50,357 bases of DNA from an uncultured Caryophanales bacterium (lineage in GTDB: Bacteria; Bacillota_I; Bacilli_A; RF39; UBA660): the NCBI GenBank assembly GCA_947168965.1, contig CAMVNW010000004.1:1-50357 (forward strand), given 5' to 3'. The notes below the pieces were generated by a model. It did not search any database. It worked only from the letters and a program-made list of their open reading frames with translations, and was not told the origin of the DNA. The stretch's first letter is position 1. Each line of letters begins with the position of its first letter. The translations under genes were made by a program, and so were the position numbers. Positions 10,236-21,992 of the stretch are shown piece after piece.

Positions 10236-10249
10236 TAGGAGGAAAATTT

Positions 10250-10990
10250 ATGAAAAAAGGAATCTTAGGTCGTAAATTAGGAATGACTCAAGTATTTACT
10301 AAATCTGGTAAATTGATTCCTGTAACTGTTATTGAAGTTGAACCTAATGTTGTTACTCAAATTAAGACAATTGAAAATGATGGTTATGAGGCTGTTCAAT
10401 TAGGATTTGATACAAAGAGAGAAAAGTTAGCGACTAAAGCTTCTATTGGTCATACCAATAAAGCAAACACTACACCTAAGCGCTTCTTTAGAGAAATTAG
10501 AGGTGTAGAAATTAACAATTATTCTTTAGGTCAAGAAATTTCATGTGATATTTTTGAAGCTGGAGAAGTTGTTGATGTTACAGGAACTACAAAAGGTCAT
10601 GGGTTCCAAGGTGTTATTAAAAGACATGGACAAAGTAGAGGACCTATGGGACATGGTTCACATTATCACAGAAGACCTGGATCAATGGGTACTATGAGAC
10701 CAATGCGTGTATTTAAGGGTAAGAAATTACCAGGACATATGGGAGTTTTAACTGTTACAATTCAAAATTTAGAGATTGTTTCAGTAGATAAGGAAAATAA
10801 TGTAATTTTAGTTAAGGGTAACGTACCAGGACCTAAAAAATCATTAGTTATTATTAAGTCTTCAGTTAAGAATCCTGGAAAGGTTAATCCTTCTGAAGAA
10901 TTAAATTCTTATGTTGAAGAAGTAACTCCAGTTGAAACTGAAGTTAGTACTGAAGAAGTTGCTGAAGCAACTACAGAAAGTGCTGAATAG
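10250..10990 (+). CDS. rplC: 50S ribosomal protein L3 with acidic C-terminal extension
   Basis: [31 protein letters not shown]. Confidence 0.97.
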   Translation: MKKGILGRKLGMTQVFTKSGKLIPVTVIEVEPNVVTQIKTIENDGYEAVQLGFDTKREKLATKASIGHTNKANTTPKRFFREIRGVEINNYSLGQEISCDIFEAGEVVDVTGTTKGHGFQGVIKRHGQSRGPMGHGSHYHRRPGSMGTMRPMRVFKGKKLPGHMGVLTVTIQNLEIVSVDKENNVILVKGNVPGPKKSLVIIKSSVKNPGKVNPSEELNSYVEEVTPVETEVSTEEVAEATTESAE

Positions 10991-11002
10991 GAGGAATTTT
11001 AA

Positions 11003-11626
11003 ATGGGTAAATTATCTGTTTTAAATATTAAAGGTGAAAAAACTAGTGATATTTCTTTAAATAAAGAATTATGGGCTATTGAACCAAATGATGCGGTATT
11101 ATATGACGCAATTACATTATCAAGAAACTCTTTAAGACAAGGTACAGCAAGTACTAAAACACGTAGTGAAGTTAGTGGTGGAGGAATTAAACCATGGAGA
11201 CAAAAAGGAACTGGTAGAGCTCGTCAAGGATCTACTCGTGCACCACATTGGAGACATGGTGGAGTTGTATTTGGACCACATCCAAGAGATTACGATAAGA
11301 AAATGAATCGTAAGGAAAGAAGATTAGCTTTAAAGTCTGCTTTAGCTTATAAAGCAATTGACAATGAATTAGTTGTTGTTGATTCATTCAAGTTAGAAAG
11401 TTCTAAGACTAAAGAAGTTGTTGGAATTTTAAATAATTTAAAAGTTAGCAAGAATGTATTAATCGTTGTTGATGAATTAGATGAAAACATGGTTTTAGCT
11501 ACTCGCAATTTAAGTAATGTTATTTTATTAGAAGCTAATGAAATTAATGTTTTAGATATTATTTCATCTGACTACATGGTTATTACTGAAAAAGCTATCA
11601 AAATGATAGAGGAGGTGCTTGTTTAA
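11003..11626 (+). CDS. rplD: 50S ribosomal protein L4
   Basis: [39 protein letters not shown]. Confidence 0.97.
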   Translation: MGKLSVLNIKGEKTSDISLNKELWAIEPNDAVLYDAITLSRNSLRQGTASTKTRSEVSGGGIKPWRQKGTGRARQGSTRAPHWRHGGVVFGPHPRDYDKKMNRKERRLALKSALAYKAIDNELVVVDSFKLESSKTKEVVGILNNLKVSKNVLIVVDELDENMVLATRNLSNVILLEANEINVLDIISSDYMVITEKAIKMIEEVLV

Positions 11627-11904
11627 TGAGTAATTATAGAGATGTTATTAAAGCACCAATTATTACTGAAAAAAGTTCTGATTTAGCTCAAAACAATAAT
11701 ACTATAGTATTTAGTGTTGATGTTAAAGCTAATAAGACACAAATCAAACAAGCTGTTGAAAAAATATTCAACGTTAAGGTAGAAAAAGTTAACACTGTTA
11801 ACGTTAAACCTAAGAAAAAAAGAGTTGGTCGTTACGTTGGTAAGACTAATAAAGTTAAAAAAGCAATTGTTAAGTTAAGTGAAGGAAGTTCTATTGAACT
11901 TTAA
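11626..11904 (+). CDS. rplW: 50S ribosomal protein L23
   Basis: [14 protein letters not shown]; position in operon. Confidence 0.95.
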   Translation: MSNYRDVIKAPIITEKSSDLAQNNNTIVFSVDVKANKTQIKQAVEKIFNVKVEKVNTVNVKPKKKRVGRYVGKTNKVKKAIVKLSEGSSIEL

Positions 11905-11920
11905 TTAAAGGAGGGTATAT

Positions 11921-12751
11921 ATGGCGATTAAAACTTTTAAATCAATAACTAACGGAACTCGTAATATGTCTAAGTTAGTTAATGAAGAAATTACAAGTAG
12001 TACTCCAGAAAAATCTTTATTAGTTTCTTTAAAGAAAAATGGAGGACGTAATAATCAAGGTAGAATTACTCTAAGACATCGTGGTGGTGGAGCTAAGAGA
12101 AAATATCGTTTAATTGATTTCAAGAGAAATAAAGATGGTGTTGTTGGAACTGTAGCTTCTATCGAATACGATCCAAATAGAACTGCTAACATTGCTTTAA
12201 TTAAATATGCTGATGGAGAAAAAAGATATATTCTTGCTCCAAAAGGATTAAAAGTTGGGGATAAAGTTGAAAGTGGTGTTAAAACTGATATTAAAGTTGG
12301 TAATACACTTGAACTTGGAAATATTCCTGAAGGTACTTTAGTTCATAATATTGAGTTAAAGGCTGGTAAGGGTGGACAAATCGTTCGTTCTGCTGGTTCT
12401 AGTGCTCAAATATTAGGAAGTGAAGGAAGATATACATTAATTCGTTTAACTAGTGGAGAAGTTCGTAAAGTATTAAGTACTTGTCGTGCTACTATTGGTG
12501 AAGTAGGAAATGCTGACCATGAATTAGTTAATATTGGTAAAGCAGGTCGTAAAAGACATATGGGTATTAAACCACATGTAAGAGGATCTGTTATGAACCC
12601 TAATGATCACCCTCATGGTGGTGGTGAAGGACGTACACCAGTTGGTCGTAAAGGTCCAGTTACTCCTTGGGGTAAACCTGCATTAGGATATAAGACACGT
12701 AGCAATAAGAAACAATCTGATAAGTTAATTGTTCGTCGTCGTAAAAAATAG
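11921..12751 (+). CDS. rplB: 50S ribosomal protein L2
   Basis: [36 protein letters not shown]. Confidence 0.98.
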   Translation: MAIKTFKSITNGTRNMSKLVNEEITSSTPEKSLLVSLKKNGGRNNQGRITLRHRGGGAKRKYRLIDFKRNKDGVVGTVASIEYDPNRTANIALIKYADGEKRYILAPKGLKVGDKVESGVKTDIKVGNTLELGNIPEGTLVHNIELKAGKGGQIVRSAGSSAQILGSEGRYTLIRLTSGEVRKVLSTCRATIGEVGNADHELVNIGKAGRKRHMGIKPHVRGSVMNPNDHPHGGGEGRTPVGRKGPVTPWGKPALGYKTRSNKKQSDKLIVRRRKK

Positions 12752-12768
12752 GGAAAGGATTGAAGATA

Positions 12769-13041
12769 ATGGCTAGAAGTTTAAAAAAAGGACCTTTTGC
12801 TGATAAAAACTTATTAGCTAAGGTTGCTAAGGTAAATGAATCAGGTAAAAAAGAAGTTATTAAAACTTGGTCTCGTCGTTCAACAATTTACCCTGAATTT
12901 ATAGGACTTACATTTGCTGTTCACAATGGTAAAGATTTTATTCCTGTATATGTTACAGAAGATATGGTTGGACACAAATTAGGTGAGTTTGCTTTAACTC
13001 GTAAGTTTGGTGGACACGGCGAAAATAAAGATAAGAAATAA
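12769..13041 (+). CDS. rpsS: 30S ribosomal protein S19
   Basis: [12 protein letters not shown]; start moved from TTG 12760 to ATG 12769. Confidence 0.97.
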   Translation: MARSLKKGPFADKNLLAKVAKVNESGKKEVIKTWSRRSTIYPEFIGLTFAVHNGKDFIPVYVTEDMVGHKLGEFALTRKFGGHGENKDKK

Positions 13042-13061
13042 TACCGGGAAGGAGGACTAAA

Positions 13062-13394
13062 ATGGAAGCAGTAGCGATTGCAAAAGGAGTTAGAATTGCA
13101 CCTCGTAAGGCTCGTTTAGTTATAGATTTAATACGTGGTAAGAGTGTTATTGAAGCTGATAAGATTTTAAAGAATATTAATAAAGAATCAGCTAGAATAT
13201 CAAGAAAAGTTTTAGTTTCTGCTGTTGCAAATGCTGAAAACAATATGGGTTTGAAAAAAGAAAACTTATTTGTTAAGGAAGCAATTGTTAACGAAGGACA
13301 AACAATGAAAAGAATGAAATTTGGTTCTCGTGGTCACGTAGATCCAATTAAGAAAAGAACAAGTCACATTAAAATAGTAGTGAGTGAAAAATAA
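13062..13394 (+). CDS. rplV: 50S ribosomal protein L22
   Basis: RIAPRKARLVIDLIRGK. Confidence 0.97.
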   Translation: MEAVAIAKGVRIAPRKARLVIDLIRGKSVIEADKILKNINKESARISRKVLVSAVANAENNMGLKKENLFVKEAIVNEGQTMKRMKFGSRGHVDPIKKRTSHIKIVVSEK

Positions 13395-13412
13395 TACAAA
13401 GGAGGAAAACTC

Positions 13413-14093
13413 GTGGGTCAAAAGGTTAGTCCAGTCGGACTTAGAATTGGCATCAATAAAACTTGGGAATCTAAGTGGTATGCAGATAACAAAGATTTCG
13501 CTAAGTTTTTAAATAATGATGTTAAAATTCGTAAATTTTTATCTAAGAAATTAAAAGATGCAGCAGTTGCTAGTATTTTAATTGAAAGAACTAGTAAAAA
13601 GACTGATGTTATCATCAATACAGCAAAACCTGGCGTTGTTATTGGTCATGGTGGAGATGAGATTGAAAAACTTAAAAAAGAATTATCTAAGTTAGTTAAC
13701 GAAGATGTTCAAATTTCTATTATGGAAATTAAAAACCCTGATGTTGTAGCTGCATTAGTAGCTGAGAACATTGCTCATCAAATTGAAAATCGTGTTTCAT
13801 TTAGAATTGCTCAAAAGAGAGCTATTAGAAATGCTATGAAAGCTGGAGCTAAGGGTATTAAAACTGCAGTTTCTGGTCGTTTAGCTGGTGCTGATATGGC
13901 AAGAACTGAAGGTTATACTGAAGGAAATATTCCTCTTCATACTTTAAGAGCTGATATTGATTATGCTCATAAAGAAGCTGATACTACTTATGGTAAGATT
14001 GGTGTTAAAGTATGGATTTATAAAGGAGAAATCCTTCCTGAGAAAAAGAACAAGGGAGGTAATGTAGATGGCAGTCATTCCAAAAAGAACTAA
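13413..14093 (+). CDS. rpsC: 30S ribosomal protein S3
   Basis: [26 protein letters not shown] start. Confidence 0.97.
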   Translation: MGQKVSPVGLRIGINKTWESKWYADNKDFAKFLNNDVKIRKFLSKKLKDAAVASILIERTSKKTDVIINTAKPGVVIGHGGDEIEKLKKELSKLVNEDVQISIMEIKNPDVVAALVAENIAHQIENRVSFRIAQKRAIRNAMKAGAKGIKTAVSGRLAGADMARTEGYTEGNIPLHTLRADIDYAHKEADTTYGKIGVKVWIYKGEILPEKKNKGGNVDGSHSKKN

Positions 14094-14499
14094 ATACCGT
14101 CGTCCACATAGATTACACTATGATGGTGTTTCAAGAGGAAATACTGAGTTACATTTTGGTGAGTATGGTCTTCAAGCTTGTGAAGGAGCTTGGATTACTC
14201 AACAACAAATTGAAGCAGCTCGTGTTGCTATGACTCGTTATATGAAACGTGGTGGTAAAGTATTTATTAATATTTTCCCTCACTTATCATTAACTAAAAT
14301 ACCTCTAGAAACTCGTATGGGTAAAGGTAAAGGTCAACCAGAAGTGTGGGTTGCAGTTGTTAAGAAAAATAAAATTATGTTTGAAATAAGTGGAGTTACT
14401 GAAGATGTTGCTCGTGAGGCTTTAAGACTTGCTATGCACAAACTTCCTATCAAATGTAAATTTGTAAAGAAAGAAAGTGGTGAGACACGTGAAAAATAA
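14068..14499 (+). CDS. rplP: 50S ribosomal protein L16
   Basis: [20 protein letters not shown]; 26-bp overlap with rpsC. Confidence 0.96.
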   Translation: MAVIPKRTKYRRPHRLHYDGVSRGNTELHFGEYGLQACEGAWITQQQIEAARVAMTRYMKRGGKVFINIFPHLSLTKIPLETRMGKGKGQPEVWVAVVKKNKIMFEISGVTEDVAREALRLAMHKLPIKCKFVKKESGETREK

Positions 14500-14683
14500 T
14501 GAAATTAGAAATTTAACTAATGAAGAAATATTAGCTAAAATTGAAGAATATAAAGAAGAATTATTTAACTTACGTTTAAGTCAAGCTACTGGTAATCTTG
14601 AAAAACCTTCAAGAATTAGAGAATTAAGAAAGTTAGTTGCACGTATGAAAACTGTTCTACGTGAACGTGAACTACAAGATTAG
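14489..14683 (+). CDS. rpmC: 50S ribosomal protein L29
   Basis: [13 protein letters not shown]; probable GTG start 14489 rather than 14477. Confidence 0.9.
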   Translation: MKNNEIRNLTNEEILAKIEEYKEELFNLRLSQATGNLEKPSRIRELRKLVARMKTVLRERELQD

Positions 14684-14693
14684 GAGGTTTATA

Positions 14694-14951
14694 ATGGAAA
14701 AAAGAACTCAAGAATTAGTAGGAAAAGTTGTAAGTGCTAAAAATGATAAAACTATTACAGTTTTAGTTGAGACTTATAGAAAAGATCGTTTATATGGTAA
14801 ACGTGTTAAATATTCTAAAAAATATGCTGCACATGATGAAAAGAATGTTGCAAATGTAGGTGATACAGTTCGTATTGCTGAAACTAGACCACTATCTAAG
14901 ACTAAGCATTTCCGTTTAGTTGAAGTAGTTGAAAAAGCAGTTGTTTTATAA
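14694..14951 (+). CDS. rpsQ: 30S ribosomal protein S17
   Basis: [29 protein letters not shown] 14694 after RBS aggaggt. Confidence 0.96.
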   Translation: MEKRTQELVGKVVSAKNDKTITVLVETYRKDRLYGKRVKYSKKYAAHDEKNVANVGDTVRIAETRPLSKTKHFRLVEVVEKAVVL

Positions 14952-14979
14952 TTGCTAAGACGAATAGGAGGATTAATAT

Positions 14980-15348
14980 ATGATTCAACAACAAAGTCGT
15001 TTAAAAGTTGCTGATAACTCAGGTGCTCGTGAACTTATGGTTATTAGAGTAATGGGTGGAAGCCACGTTAAGACAGGAAATATCGGTGATATTGTAGTTG
15101 GAACTGTAAAAAAAGCTACTCCTGGCGGTACAGTTGAACGCGGTAAAGTTGTTAAGGCTGTAGTCGTTAGAAGTAAATTTGGTCTAAGAAGAGAAGATGG
15201 ATCTTATATTAAATTTGATGATAACGCTTGTGTTATTATTAAGGATGATAAGAGTCCAGTTGGAACTCGTGTATTTGGACCAGTAGCACGTGAATTACGT
15301 GATAAAGATTTTATGAAAATTGTATCACTTGCTAAAGAAGTGTTATAG
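14980..15348 (+). CDS. rplN: 50S ribosomal protein L14
   Basis: [20 protein letters not shown]. Confidence 0.98.
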   Translation: MIQQQSRLKVADNSGARELMVIRVMGGSHVKTGNIGDIVVGTVKKATPGGTVERGKVVKAVVVRSKFGLRREDGSYIKFDDNACVIIKDDKSPVGTRVFGPVARELRDKDFMKIVSLAKEVL

Positions 15349-15362
15349 GTTGGAGGAATAAT

Positions 15363-15668
15363 ATGAACTTTAAAAAAGGAGATAAAGTAGTTGTTATTTC
15401 TGGAAAATCTAAAGGTACTGTTGGAACAATTTCTAATATCTTAAAGGATAATAAAGTTATTGTTGAAGGTGCTAATATGGTTAAAAAGCATATTAAACCT
15501 AATGGTCAAACTGCTGGAAGTATAGTTGAAGTTGAAGCTCCAATTAATGCTTCTAATGTAATGATCGTTGATCCAAAGACAAACAAGAGAACCAGAATTG
15601 GTCATACTACTGATAAAAAAGGTAATAAAGTTAGAGTTAGCAAAAAATCTAATGAACAACTTAATTAA
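15363..15668 (+). CDS. rplX: 50S ribosomal protein L24
   Basis: [18 protein letters not shown]. Confidence 0.96.
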   Translation: MNFKKGDKVVVISGKSKGTVGTISNILKDNKVIVEGANMVKKHIKPNGQTAGSIVEVEAPINASNVMIVDPKTNKRTRIGHTTDKKGNKVRVSKKSNEQLN

Positions 15669-15685
15669 TTGGAAGGAGGGTATTT

Positions 15686-16225
15686 ATGAACCACCTAAGA
15701 GAAAAATACAATAAAGAAATCATACCTAGTTTAAGAGAAAAATATGGTTATAAAAGTGTTATGGAAACTCCTAAGTTAGATAAAATAGTAGTTAATATGG
15801 GTGTAGGTGATGCTACAACTAATTCTAAATTATTAGAAGCTGCTATGAATGACTTAGAAATCATAACAGGTCAAAAACCAGTTGCTACTAAGGCTAAGAA
15901 GGCTATAGCTGGATTTAAAGTAAGAGAAGGTCAAGCAATTGGATGTAAAGTAACACTTCGTGGAGAAAATATGTACAATTTCTTAGATAAATTGATTAGT
16001 ATTACATTACCACGTGTTCGTGACTTTAGAGGTATATCATCTAAAGCATTTGATGGTAGAGGAAACTATACTTTAGGTTTAACTGAACAACTTATTTTCT
16101 CAGAAATCGAATATGATAATGTTGTTAAAGTTCGTGGGATGGACATTGTGTTTGTAACTACTGCAAAGACTAATGAAGAAGCTTACGATTTACTAAAAGG
16201 TTTCGGAATGCCATTTAAGAAATAA
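15686..16225 (+). CDS. rplE: 50S ribosomal protein L5
   Basis: [22 protein letters not shown]. Confidence 0.97.
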   Translation: MNHLREKYNKEIIPSLREKYGYKSVMETPKLDKIVVNMGVGDATTNSKLLEAAMNDLEIITGQKPVATKAKKAIAGFKVREGQAIGCKVTLRGENMYNFLDKLISITLPRVRDFRGISSKAFDGRGNYTLGLTEQLIFSEIEYDNVVKVRGMDIVFVTTAKTNEEAYDLLKGFGMPFKK

Positions 16226-16241
16226 TTTATAGGAGGATTAT

Positions 16242-16427
16242 ATGGCTAAGAAAAGCATGATTGTAAAAGCTAGTCGTAAACCAAAATTCAAAGTACGTGA
16301 ATATACACGTTGTGAAAGATGCGGAAGACCTCATTCTGTATTAAGAAAATATGGGATTTGCCGTATTTGTTTTAGAGAATTAGCTTATAAAGGACAAATA
16401 CCAGGCGTTAAAAAATCTAGCTGGTAG
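16242..16427 (+). CDS. rpsN: 30S ribosomal protein S14, zinc-binding type
   Basis: 61 aa with [21 protein letters not shown]. Confidence 0.97.
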   Translation: MAKKSMIVKASRKPKFKVREYTRCERCGRPHSVLRKYGICRICFRELAYKGQIPGVKKSSW

Positions 16428-16446
16428 GATGAAGGGAGGATTAAAT

Positions 16447-16848
16447 ATGGGATTTGCAAATGATCCAATCGCAGATATGCTTACAAGAATTCGTAATGCT
16501 AATCAAATGCGATATAAAGAAGTTGAAGTACCCGCTTCAAAAATTAAAATTGAAATAGCAAGAATACTTAAAGAAGAAGGATTTATTTCTGATTATAAAA
16601 TTAAGAAGAATGATGTTCAAAGTATTATTGTTTTAAATTTAAAATATGGAGATAAGAAGGAACGTGTAATTACTGGATTAAAGAGAATTTCTAAACCAGG
16701 ATTACGTGTTTATGCGAAAGCTCAAGAACTTCCACGTGTTTTAAATGGTTTAGGTATTGCTATCGTGTCTACTTCTCATGGAGTTATGACTGATAAAGAT
16801 GCTAGAAATCAATCACTTGGTGGAGAAGTAATGGCTTACATTTGGTAG
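16447..16848 (+). CDS. rpsH: 30S ribosomal protein S8
   Basis: [15 protein letters not shown]; start moved to ATG 16447 after RBS agggagg. Confidence 0.96.
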   Translation: MGFANDPIADMLTRIRNANQMRYKEVEVPASKIKIEIARILKEEGFISDYKIKKNDVQSIIVLNLKYGDKKERVITGLKRISKPGLRVYAKAQELPRVLNGLGIAIVSTSHGVMTDKDARNQSLGGEVMAYIW

Positions 16849-16863
16849 AAAGAGAGGATTAAT

Positions 16864-17394
16864 ATGAGTCGTATTGGAAATAGAATACTTACAATACCAG
16901 CTGGTGTTACTGTTAGTGTTGATGGATCTAACGTAACTGTAAAAGGTCCTAAAGGTGAACTTTCTACTGTAATTGATAAAAATATCAATGTTGAAGTTGA
17001 AGGAACTGAGTTAAAGGTTACTAGAGTTAATGATAACTTTAAAACTGCTCATGGGACTGTAAATGCTAATATTCGTAATATGATTATTGGTGTTTCAACT
17101 GGTTTTGAAAAGAAATTAGAAGCTGTTGGTGTAGGATATCGTTTTGCACTTAAAGGAAATGAATTAGTTGTTTCTGCTGGTTATTCTCACCCAGTTAATG
17201 TAAAAATACCTGCTGGTATTACTCTTGAAAGTCCAAGTAATACTGAATTATTTGTTAGAGGTATTAGTAAACAAGCAGTTGGACAATTTGCTGCAGAGGT
17301 TAGAAGTATAAGAGAACCTGAACCATATAAAGGAAAAGGTATTCGTTATGCTGATGAACACATTATCCGTAAGGAAGGTAAGAAAGCTGCTTAA
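16864..17394 (+). CDS. rplF: 50S ribosomal protein L6
   Basis: MSRIGNRILTIPAGV; EPYKGKGIRYADE. Confidence 0.97.
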   Translation: MSRIGNRILTIPAGVTVSVDGSNVTVKGPKGELSTVIDKNINVEVEGTELKVTRVNDNFKTAHGTVNANIRNMIIGVSTGFEKKLEAVGVGYRFALKGNELVVSAGYSHPVNVKIPAGITLESPSNTELFVRGISKQAVGQFAAEVRSIREPEPYKGKGIRYADEHIIRKEGKKAA

Positions 17395-17418
17395 TAATTA
17401 AGTAAAGGAGAGTTATTC

Positions 17419-17781
17419 ATGATTAAGAAAGTATCTCGTAATCAAGCACGTGTTGCTAGACATGCTCGTGTAAGATCTAAGGTTGTTGGTACTACTGAAG
17501 AACCAAGATTAAATGTATTTAGATCTAATGGAAATATTTTTGCTCAAATCATTGATGATAGCTGTGATAAAACATTAGTTAGCGCTTCTTCTGTTGACAA
17601 GGAATTAAAACTTGAAAATGGTGGAAATGTTGAAGCAGCTAAAAAAGTTGGTGAATTATTAGCTAAAAGAGCTAAGAAGGCAAAAATTACTAAGGTAACT
17701 TTTGATAGAGGTGGTTACCTATATCACGGACGTGTTAAAGCTTTAGCTGACGCTGCACGTGAGAATGGATTAGAATTCTAG
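17419..17781 (+). CDS. rplR: 50S ribosomal protein L18
   Basis: [44 protein letters not shown]. Confidence 0.97.
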   Translation: MIKKVSRNQARVARHARVRSKVVGTTEEPRLNVFRSNGNIFAQIIDDSCDKTLVSASSVDKELKLENGGNVEAAKKVGELLAKRAKKAKITKVTFDRGGYLYHGRVKALADAARENGLEF

Positions 17782-17792
17782 GAGGAAATTAG

Positions 17793-18296
17793 ATGGAAAA
17801 TAAGAAAAGAGAGCCACGTCAAAAACAATTTGAAGAAGAAATTGTTAATATTGGACGTGTTACTAAGGTAACTAAAGGTGGTCGTGATTTCCGTTTCTCT
17901 GCTACAGTTGCTGTAGGTGATAGAAAGGGTCGTGTAGGTATCGGTACTGGTAAGGCTAAAGAAGTACCAGATGCTATTAAAAAGGCTTCACAAGCAGCTG
18001 TTAAAAATGTAGTAAGAGTTTCTATCGTTGATGGAACTATCCCACATGAAGCAATTGGTGTTAGAGGAGCTAGTAAGGTTATGTTAAAACCTGCAACTGC
18101 TGGTACTGGTGTTAAAGCTGGTGGTCCAGTTAGAGCTGTTCTAGAACTTGCTGGTGTTAAAAACATTTTATCTAAATCACTTGGATCAAACACTAAGATT
18201 AATATGGCATTCGCTACTTTAGAGGCTTTAAAGAGTCAAAGAACTATTGAAGAAATTGCTAAATTACGTGGTAAGAAAGTTGAGGAAATTAGATAA
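17793..18296 (+). CDS. rpsE: 30S ribosomal protein S5
   Basis: [23 protein letters not shown]. Confidence 0.97.
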   Translation: MENKKREPRQKQFEEEIVNIGRVTKVTKGGRDFRFSATVAVGDRKGRVGIGTGKAKEVPDAIKKASQAAVKNVVRVSIVDGTIPHEAIGVRGASKVMLKPATAGTGVKAGGPVRAVLELAGVKNILSKSLGSNTKINMAFATLEALKSQRTIEEIAKLRGKKVEEIR

Positions 18297-18739
18297 TGAA
18301 ATTACATACTGTTCATCCTGCTGAAGGTGCTACTTTCTCTAAAAAGAGATTAGGTAGAGGTGTAGGTAGTGGATTAGGAAAAACTTCAGGTAAAGGTCAT
18401 AAAGGACAAAACGCTCGTAGTGGTGGTGGAGTTAGACCTGGATTTGAAGGTGGTCAATTACCATTATTTAGAAGATTACCAAAACGTGGATTTAGTAATG
18501 CTAAGTTTAAAGTTAGATATGCTGTAATTAATTTAAGTGATTTAAACAAGTTTGAAGATGGAGCTGTTGTTACTCCAGAATTATTAAAAGAAATGGGATT
18601 AGTAAAAAATCAATTAGATGGTGTTAAAGTTTTAGGAAATGGGACTTTAGAAAAGAAATTAACTGTTAAAGCTCACAGATTTTCTGATGTTGCTTATGCA
18701 GAAATAGAAAAATTAGGTGGAAAAGCTGAGGTGATTTAA
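18296..18739 (+). CDS. rplO: 50S ribosomal protein L15
   Basis: [27 protein letters not shown]; abuts rpsE with no rpmD between. Confidence 0.97.
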   Translation: MKLHTVHPAEGATFSKKRLGRGVGSGLGKTSGKGHKGQNARSGGGVRPGFEGGQLPLFRRLPKRGFSNAKFKVRYAVINLSDLNKFEDGAVVTPELLKEMGLVKNQLDGVKVLGNGTLEKKLTVKAHRFSDVAYAEIEKLGGKAEVI

Positions 18740-20010
18740 TGTTTGCAACAGTAAAGCAAATATTTGCACCAAAGAATAAAGATATAAGAAAAAGAATATT
18801 ATTTACATTGGCTGTATTATTTGTTTTTAGATTAGGAACTGCTATTGTAATTCCAGGAGTTAATGTATCAAGCATTAATAATTTAGGTTTTCTTGAATTA
18901 TTAGATGTTATGGGTGGAGGAGCCTTATCAAATGTTTCTATATTTGCATTAGGTGTTTCACCATACATTACTGCTTCAATTATTATTCAGTTATTAGAGA
19001 TGGATATTGTTCCATATCTAGCTGAGTTATCTAAACAGGGTGGTACTGGTAGAGCTAAGTTAAATCAAATAACTCGTATTACTGGTATTGTTCTTGCATT
19101 TATTCAAGGTTATATGTTCTCATTTACATATTTAAAAGGTCATGCTGTTATGGAATACATGTTATTCTCATTAGTTTTAACAGCTGGTACATGTTTTGTA
19201 ATGTGGATGGCAGATCAGATAACTAGTAAAGGTGTTGGTAATGGTACTAGTATGATTATCATGGCTGGTATTGTTTCTGGATTACCTAATATGTTTAAAA
19301 GTGCATGGGTAGGTTTTACAGGCAATAGTGGTAGTGTTGGAATTTTACTATTTAGTGTTTATGTTTTAGTTTATATAGCACTTATTATTGGTATTATATA
19401 TATTGAAACTTCTGAAAGAAGAATTCCTATTCAATATTCTAATAAAACTACAGGAACATTTAGTAAAAATCAAAATTATATTCCTTTTAAATTAAATTCG
19501 GCAGGAGTTATGCCTGTAATATTTGCGTCAGCACTTGTTACTATTCCTGGTGTAATTGCTGGATTTGTTAATAAACCTGGAATAACTAATTTTGTTAATA
19601 AATGGTTATCCTTATATAGTGATAAATCTAATGGTTTTGGTTTTGTACTATATATTATATTTATTTTTGCTTTTTCATATTTTTATACATTCTTACAAAT
19701 TAAACCAAAAGAAATGGCTGAAAATTTGAATAAGAATGGTGGTTACATTCCTGGTGTTAGACCTGGAACTGAAACTATAAATTATGTTACTAAGGTACTT
19801 AAGAACTTAACTGTTGTTGGTGCTTTAGGATTAGCTGTTATTGCAGCACTTCCTATTATATTTGGTGTTGTGACTAAATTAAGTCGTAATATTAGTATTG
19901 GTGGTACTGGTATGCTAATTGTTATAGGTGTTTGTTTGGAAACATATAAACAAATTGAAAGCAAACTTGTTAGCCATACATATAAGAAAGGAAGACGAAG
20001 AAATCGATGA
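18739..20010 (+). CDS. secY: Preprotein translocase subunit SecY
   Basis: Polytopic; GVSPYITASIIIQLL; GTSMIIMAGIV; KPKEMAENLNKNGGYIPG. Confidence 0.97.
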   Translation: MFATVKQIFAPKNKDIRKRILFTLAVLFVFRLGTAIVIPGVNVSSINNLGFLELLDVMGGGALSNVSIFALGVSPYITASIIIQLLEMDIVPYLAELSKQGGTGRAKLNQITRITGIVLAFIQGYMFSFTYLKGHAVMEYMLFSLVLTAGTCFVMWMADQITSKGVGNGTSMIIMAGIVSGLPNMFKSAWVGFTGNSGSVGILLFSVYVLVYIALIIGIIYIETSERRIPIQYSNKTTGTFSKNQNYIPFKLNSAGVMPVIFASALVTIPGVIAGFVNKPGITNFVNKWLSLYSDKSNGFGFVLYIIFIFAFSYFYTFLQIKPKEMAENLNKNGGYIPGVRPGTETINYVTKVLKNLTVVGALGLAVIAALPIIFGVVTKLSRNISIGGTGMLIVIGVCLETYKQIESKLVSHTYKKGRRRNR

Positions 20011-20657
20011 GAAGTATTATTCTTATAGCCCCTCCTGCTGCAGGTAAGGGGACTCAATCCGATATGCTTGTTGAAAAATATGGTTTTGCACATATTTCTA
20101 CAGGTGATATGTTAAGGGAAGTAGCTAAGCATGATGAAGCTATTAAGACAAAGTTAGAGAATGGCGAATTAATTAGTGATGATATTGTGTTTAGTTTACT
20201 TCATGACAGATTGGAATCTACTGATTGTAAAAAAGGATTTATACTTGATGGTTTTCCAAGAAATGTTAATCAAGCTATCAAATATGATGAAATGATTAAA
20301 GATATGGATGTTACTTCTAATGTTGTAATATTCTTGGACATTGATAAAGAAATTGCTTGTAAGCGTATTGTTGGAAGAATTTCTTGCCCTGATTGTAAAC
20401 GTGTTTATAACGATATGATTGAGGAGTCAATGCCTAAAGTTTCTGGAAAATGTGATGATTGTGGCGGAATACTTGTTAAAAGGTCTGATGATAATAGTGA
20501 GACTTTTGGTAAGCGCTACGATGTTTATTATGAAAATACTGCTCCATTAATCAACTATTATGAGGAAAAAGGTATTCTATATAAAGTTGATAGTGGAATG
20601 AGTAAAGATGTTGTTTTTAATAATATAGAAAATATCTTAGCTGATTTAGTTGATTAG
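20007..20657 (+). CDS. adk: Adenylate kinase (zinc-finger lid type)
   Basis: APPAAGKGTQSDMLVEKYGFAHISTGDMLR; CPDCKRVYND..CDDCGG. Confidence 0.97.
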   Translation: MRSIILIAPPAAGKGTQSDMLVEKYGFAHISTGDMLREVAKHDEAIKTKLENGELISDDIVFSLLHDRLESTDCKKGFILDGFPRNVNQAIKYDEMIKDMDVTSNVVIFLDIDKEIACKRIVGRISCPDCKRVYNDMIEESMPKVSGKCDDCGGILVKRSDDNSETFGKRYDVYYENTAPLINYYEEKGILYKVDSGMSKDVVFNNIENILADLVD

Positions 20658-20658
20658 C

Positions 20659-20838
20659 GAGTATATTAATTTTTTGAGAGTTGCTAGTAATAGCAGTTGA
20701 ACCTATTTAGGTACTCCTAAGATTTATATTTTAGATGATGACTGGACAATTATAACAGCTTACGATAAACCATCTGCCCACTTTGAACATACTGTACTTG
20801 TTACAAAGGATGGGTATGAAATTTTAACAAAGAGGTGA
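20659..20838 (+). pseudogene. map: Methionine aminopeptidase remnant (N- and C-terminal ends retained, interior lost)
   Basis: One frame reads [58 protein letters not shown]; the C-terminus is MAP-like (SAxxEHTxxVTxxGxEILT) and lies at the canonical adk-map-infA position. Confidence 0.85.
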
Positions 20839-20842
20839 TTTG

Positions 20843-21061
20843 ATGGCTAAAGATGATGTTATTGAAGTAACTGGTAAAGTAATTGAAGCCTTACCAAATG
20901 GTGAATTTAAAGTAGAACTAGAGAATAAACATATTGTAAATGCTCACGTTTCTGGTAAAATCCGAATGTATAATATTCGCATTTTAGTAGGGGATACAGT
21001 AACTCTAGAATTATCTACGTATGATTTAACACGTGGGCGCATAACCTATAGGAAAAATTAG
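20843..21061 (+). CDS. infA: Translation initiation factor IF-1
   Basis: [33 protein letters not shown] 20843 rather than TTG 20840. Confidence 0.97.
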   Translation: MAKDDVIEVTGKVIEALPNGEFKVELENKHIVNAHVSGKIRMYNIRILVGDTVTLELSTYDLTRGRITYRKN

Positions 21062-21071
21062 GAGGTAAATT

Positions 21072-21185
21072 ATGAAAGTAAGAGCATCTGTAAAAAAGAT
21101 TTGTCCAAAATGTAAAATTATTAGACGTAGGGGTAAGATTTATGTAATCTGTGAAAACCCTAAACATAAACAAAGACAAGGTTAA
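21072..21185 (+). CDS. rpmJ: 50S ribosomal protein L36 (zinc-binding form), below ORF-track size cut-off
   Basis: ATG 21072 after ggaggtaaatt; [37 protein letters not shown]. Confidence 0.97.
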   Translation: MKVRASVKKICPKCKIIRRRGKIYVICENPKHKQRQG

Positions 21186-21199
21186 TAGGAGGTGTTAAT

Positions 21200-21565
21200 A
21201 TGGCACGTATTAAAGGTGTGGATGTACCAAATAATAAGAGAAGTGAAATCGCTTTAACTTATATTTATGGTATTGGAAGAAGTTTATCAAATAAAATATT
21301 AACTGACGCTAAAGTTGATGTTAATAAGAAGGCAGGAGATTTAACTAATGACGAATTAGCTCGTATTCGTGATGAAGTTAACAAGTACACTACAGAAGGA
21401 GATTTACGTCGTGAAGTTAATATGAATATTAAGACTAAGATGGAAATCAATTCTTATGAAGGTACTCGTCATAAAAAAGGTTTACCTGTTCGTGGACAAA
21501 GAACAAATAGAAATGCAAGAACTCGTAAGGGAAAAGGAAAAGTTGTTGCTAATAAGAAGAAATAA
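21200..21565 (+). CDS. rpsM: 30S ribosomal protein S13
   Basis: [25 protein letters not shown]. Confidence 0.97.
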   Translation: MARIKGVDVPNNKRSEIALTYIYGIGRSLSNKILTDAKVDVNKKAGDLTNDELARIRDEVNKYTTEGDLRREVNMNIKTKMEINSYEGTRHKKGLPVRGQRTNRNARTRKGKGKVVANKKK

Positions 21566-21588
21566 TGATTTAAAAGGAGGTTATTTAT

Positions 21589-21972
21589 ATGGCTTATAAA
21601 TCAAGAAAACGTAAAGTTAAGAAGAATGTACCACAAGGTAAAGCATTTATTCATACAACTTTCAATAATACTATCGTAACTGTTAGTGATTTAGAGGGTA
21701 ATGTAATAAGTTGGGCTTCTGCTGGTACTTTAGGATTTAAAGGTAGTAAAAAGTCTACTCCATTTGCTGCTGGTATGGCTGCTGAAGCTGCAGGTCGTGC
21801 TGCTGTAGATATGGGAATGAAAACTGTTAAGGTTTTTGTTAAAGGATTAGGATCAGGACGTGAGACAGCTATTAGATCACTTCAAACAGCTGGACTTGAA
21901 ATTGAAACAATCTCTGATGTAACACCTATTCCACATAATGGATGTCGTCCACCAAAACGTCCACGTGGATAA
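21589..21972 (+). CDS. rpsK: 30S ribosomal protein S11
   Basis: [28 protein letters not shown]. Confidence 0.98.
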   Translation: MAYKSRKRKVKKNVPQGKAFIHTTFNNTIVTVSDLEGNVISWASAGTLGFKGSKKSTPFAAGMAAEAAGRAAVDMGMKTVKVFVKGLGSGRETAIRSLQTAGLEIETISDVTPIPHNGCRPPKRPRG

Positions 21973-21992
21973 AAGAAAAGGAGTGTTAAATA

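Noticed and set aside
17819-18193. Minus-strand ORF of 124 aa opposite rpsE
   Set aside because: Antisense to a highly conserved ribosomal gene with no RBS or family; same applies to the other antisense ORFs in ribosomal genes, hpf and secA.
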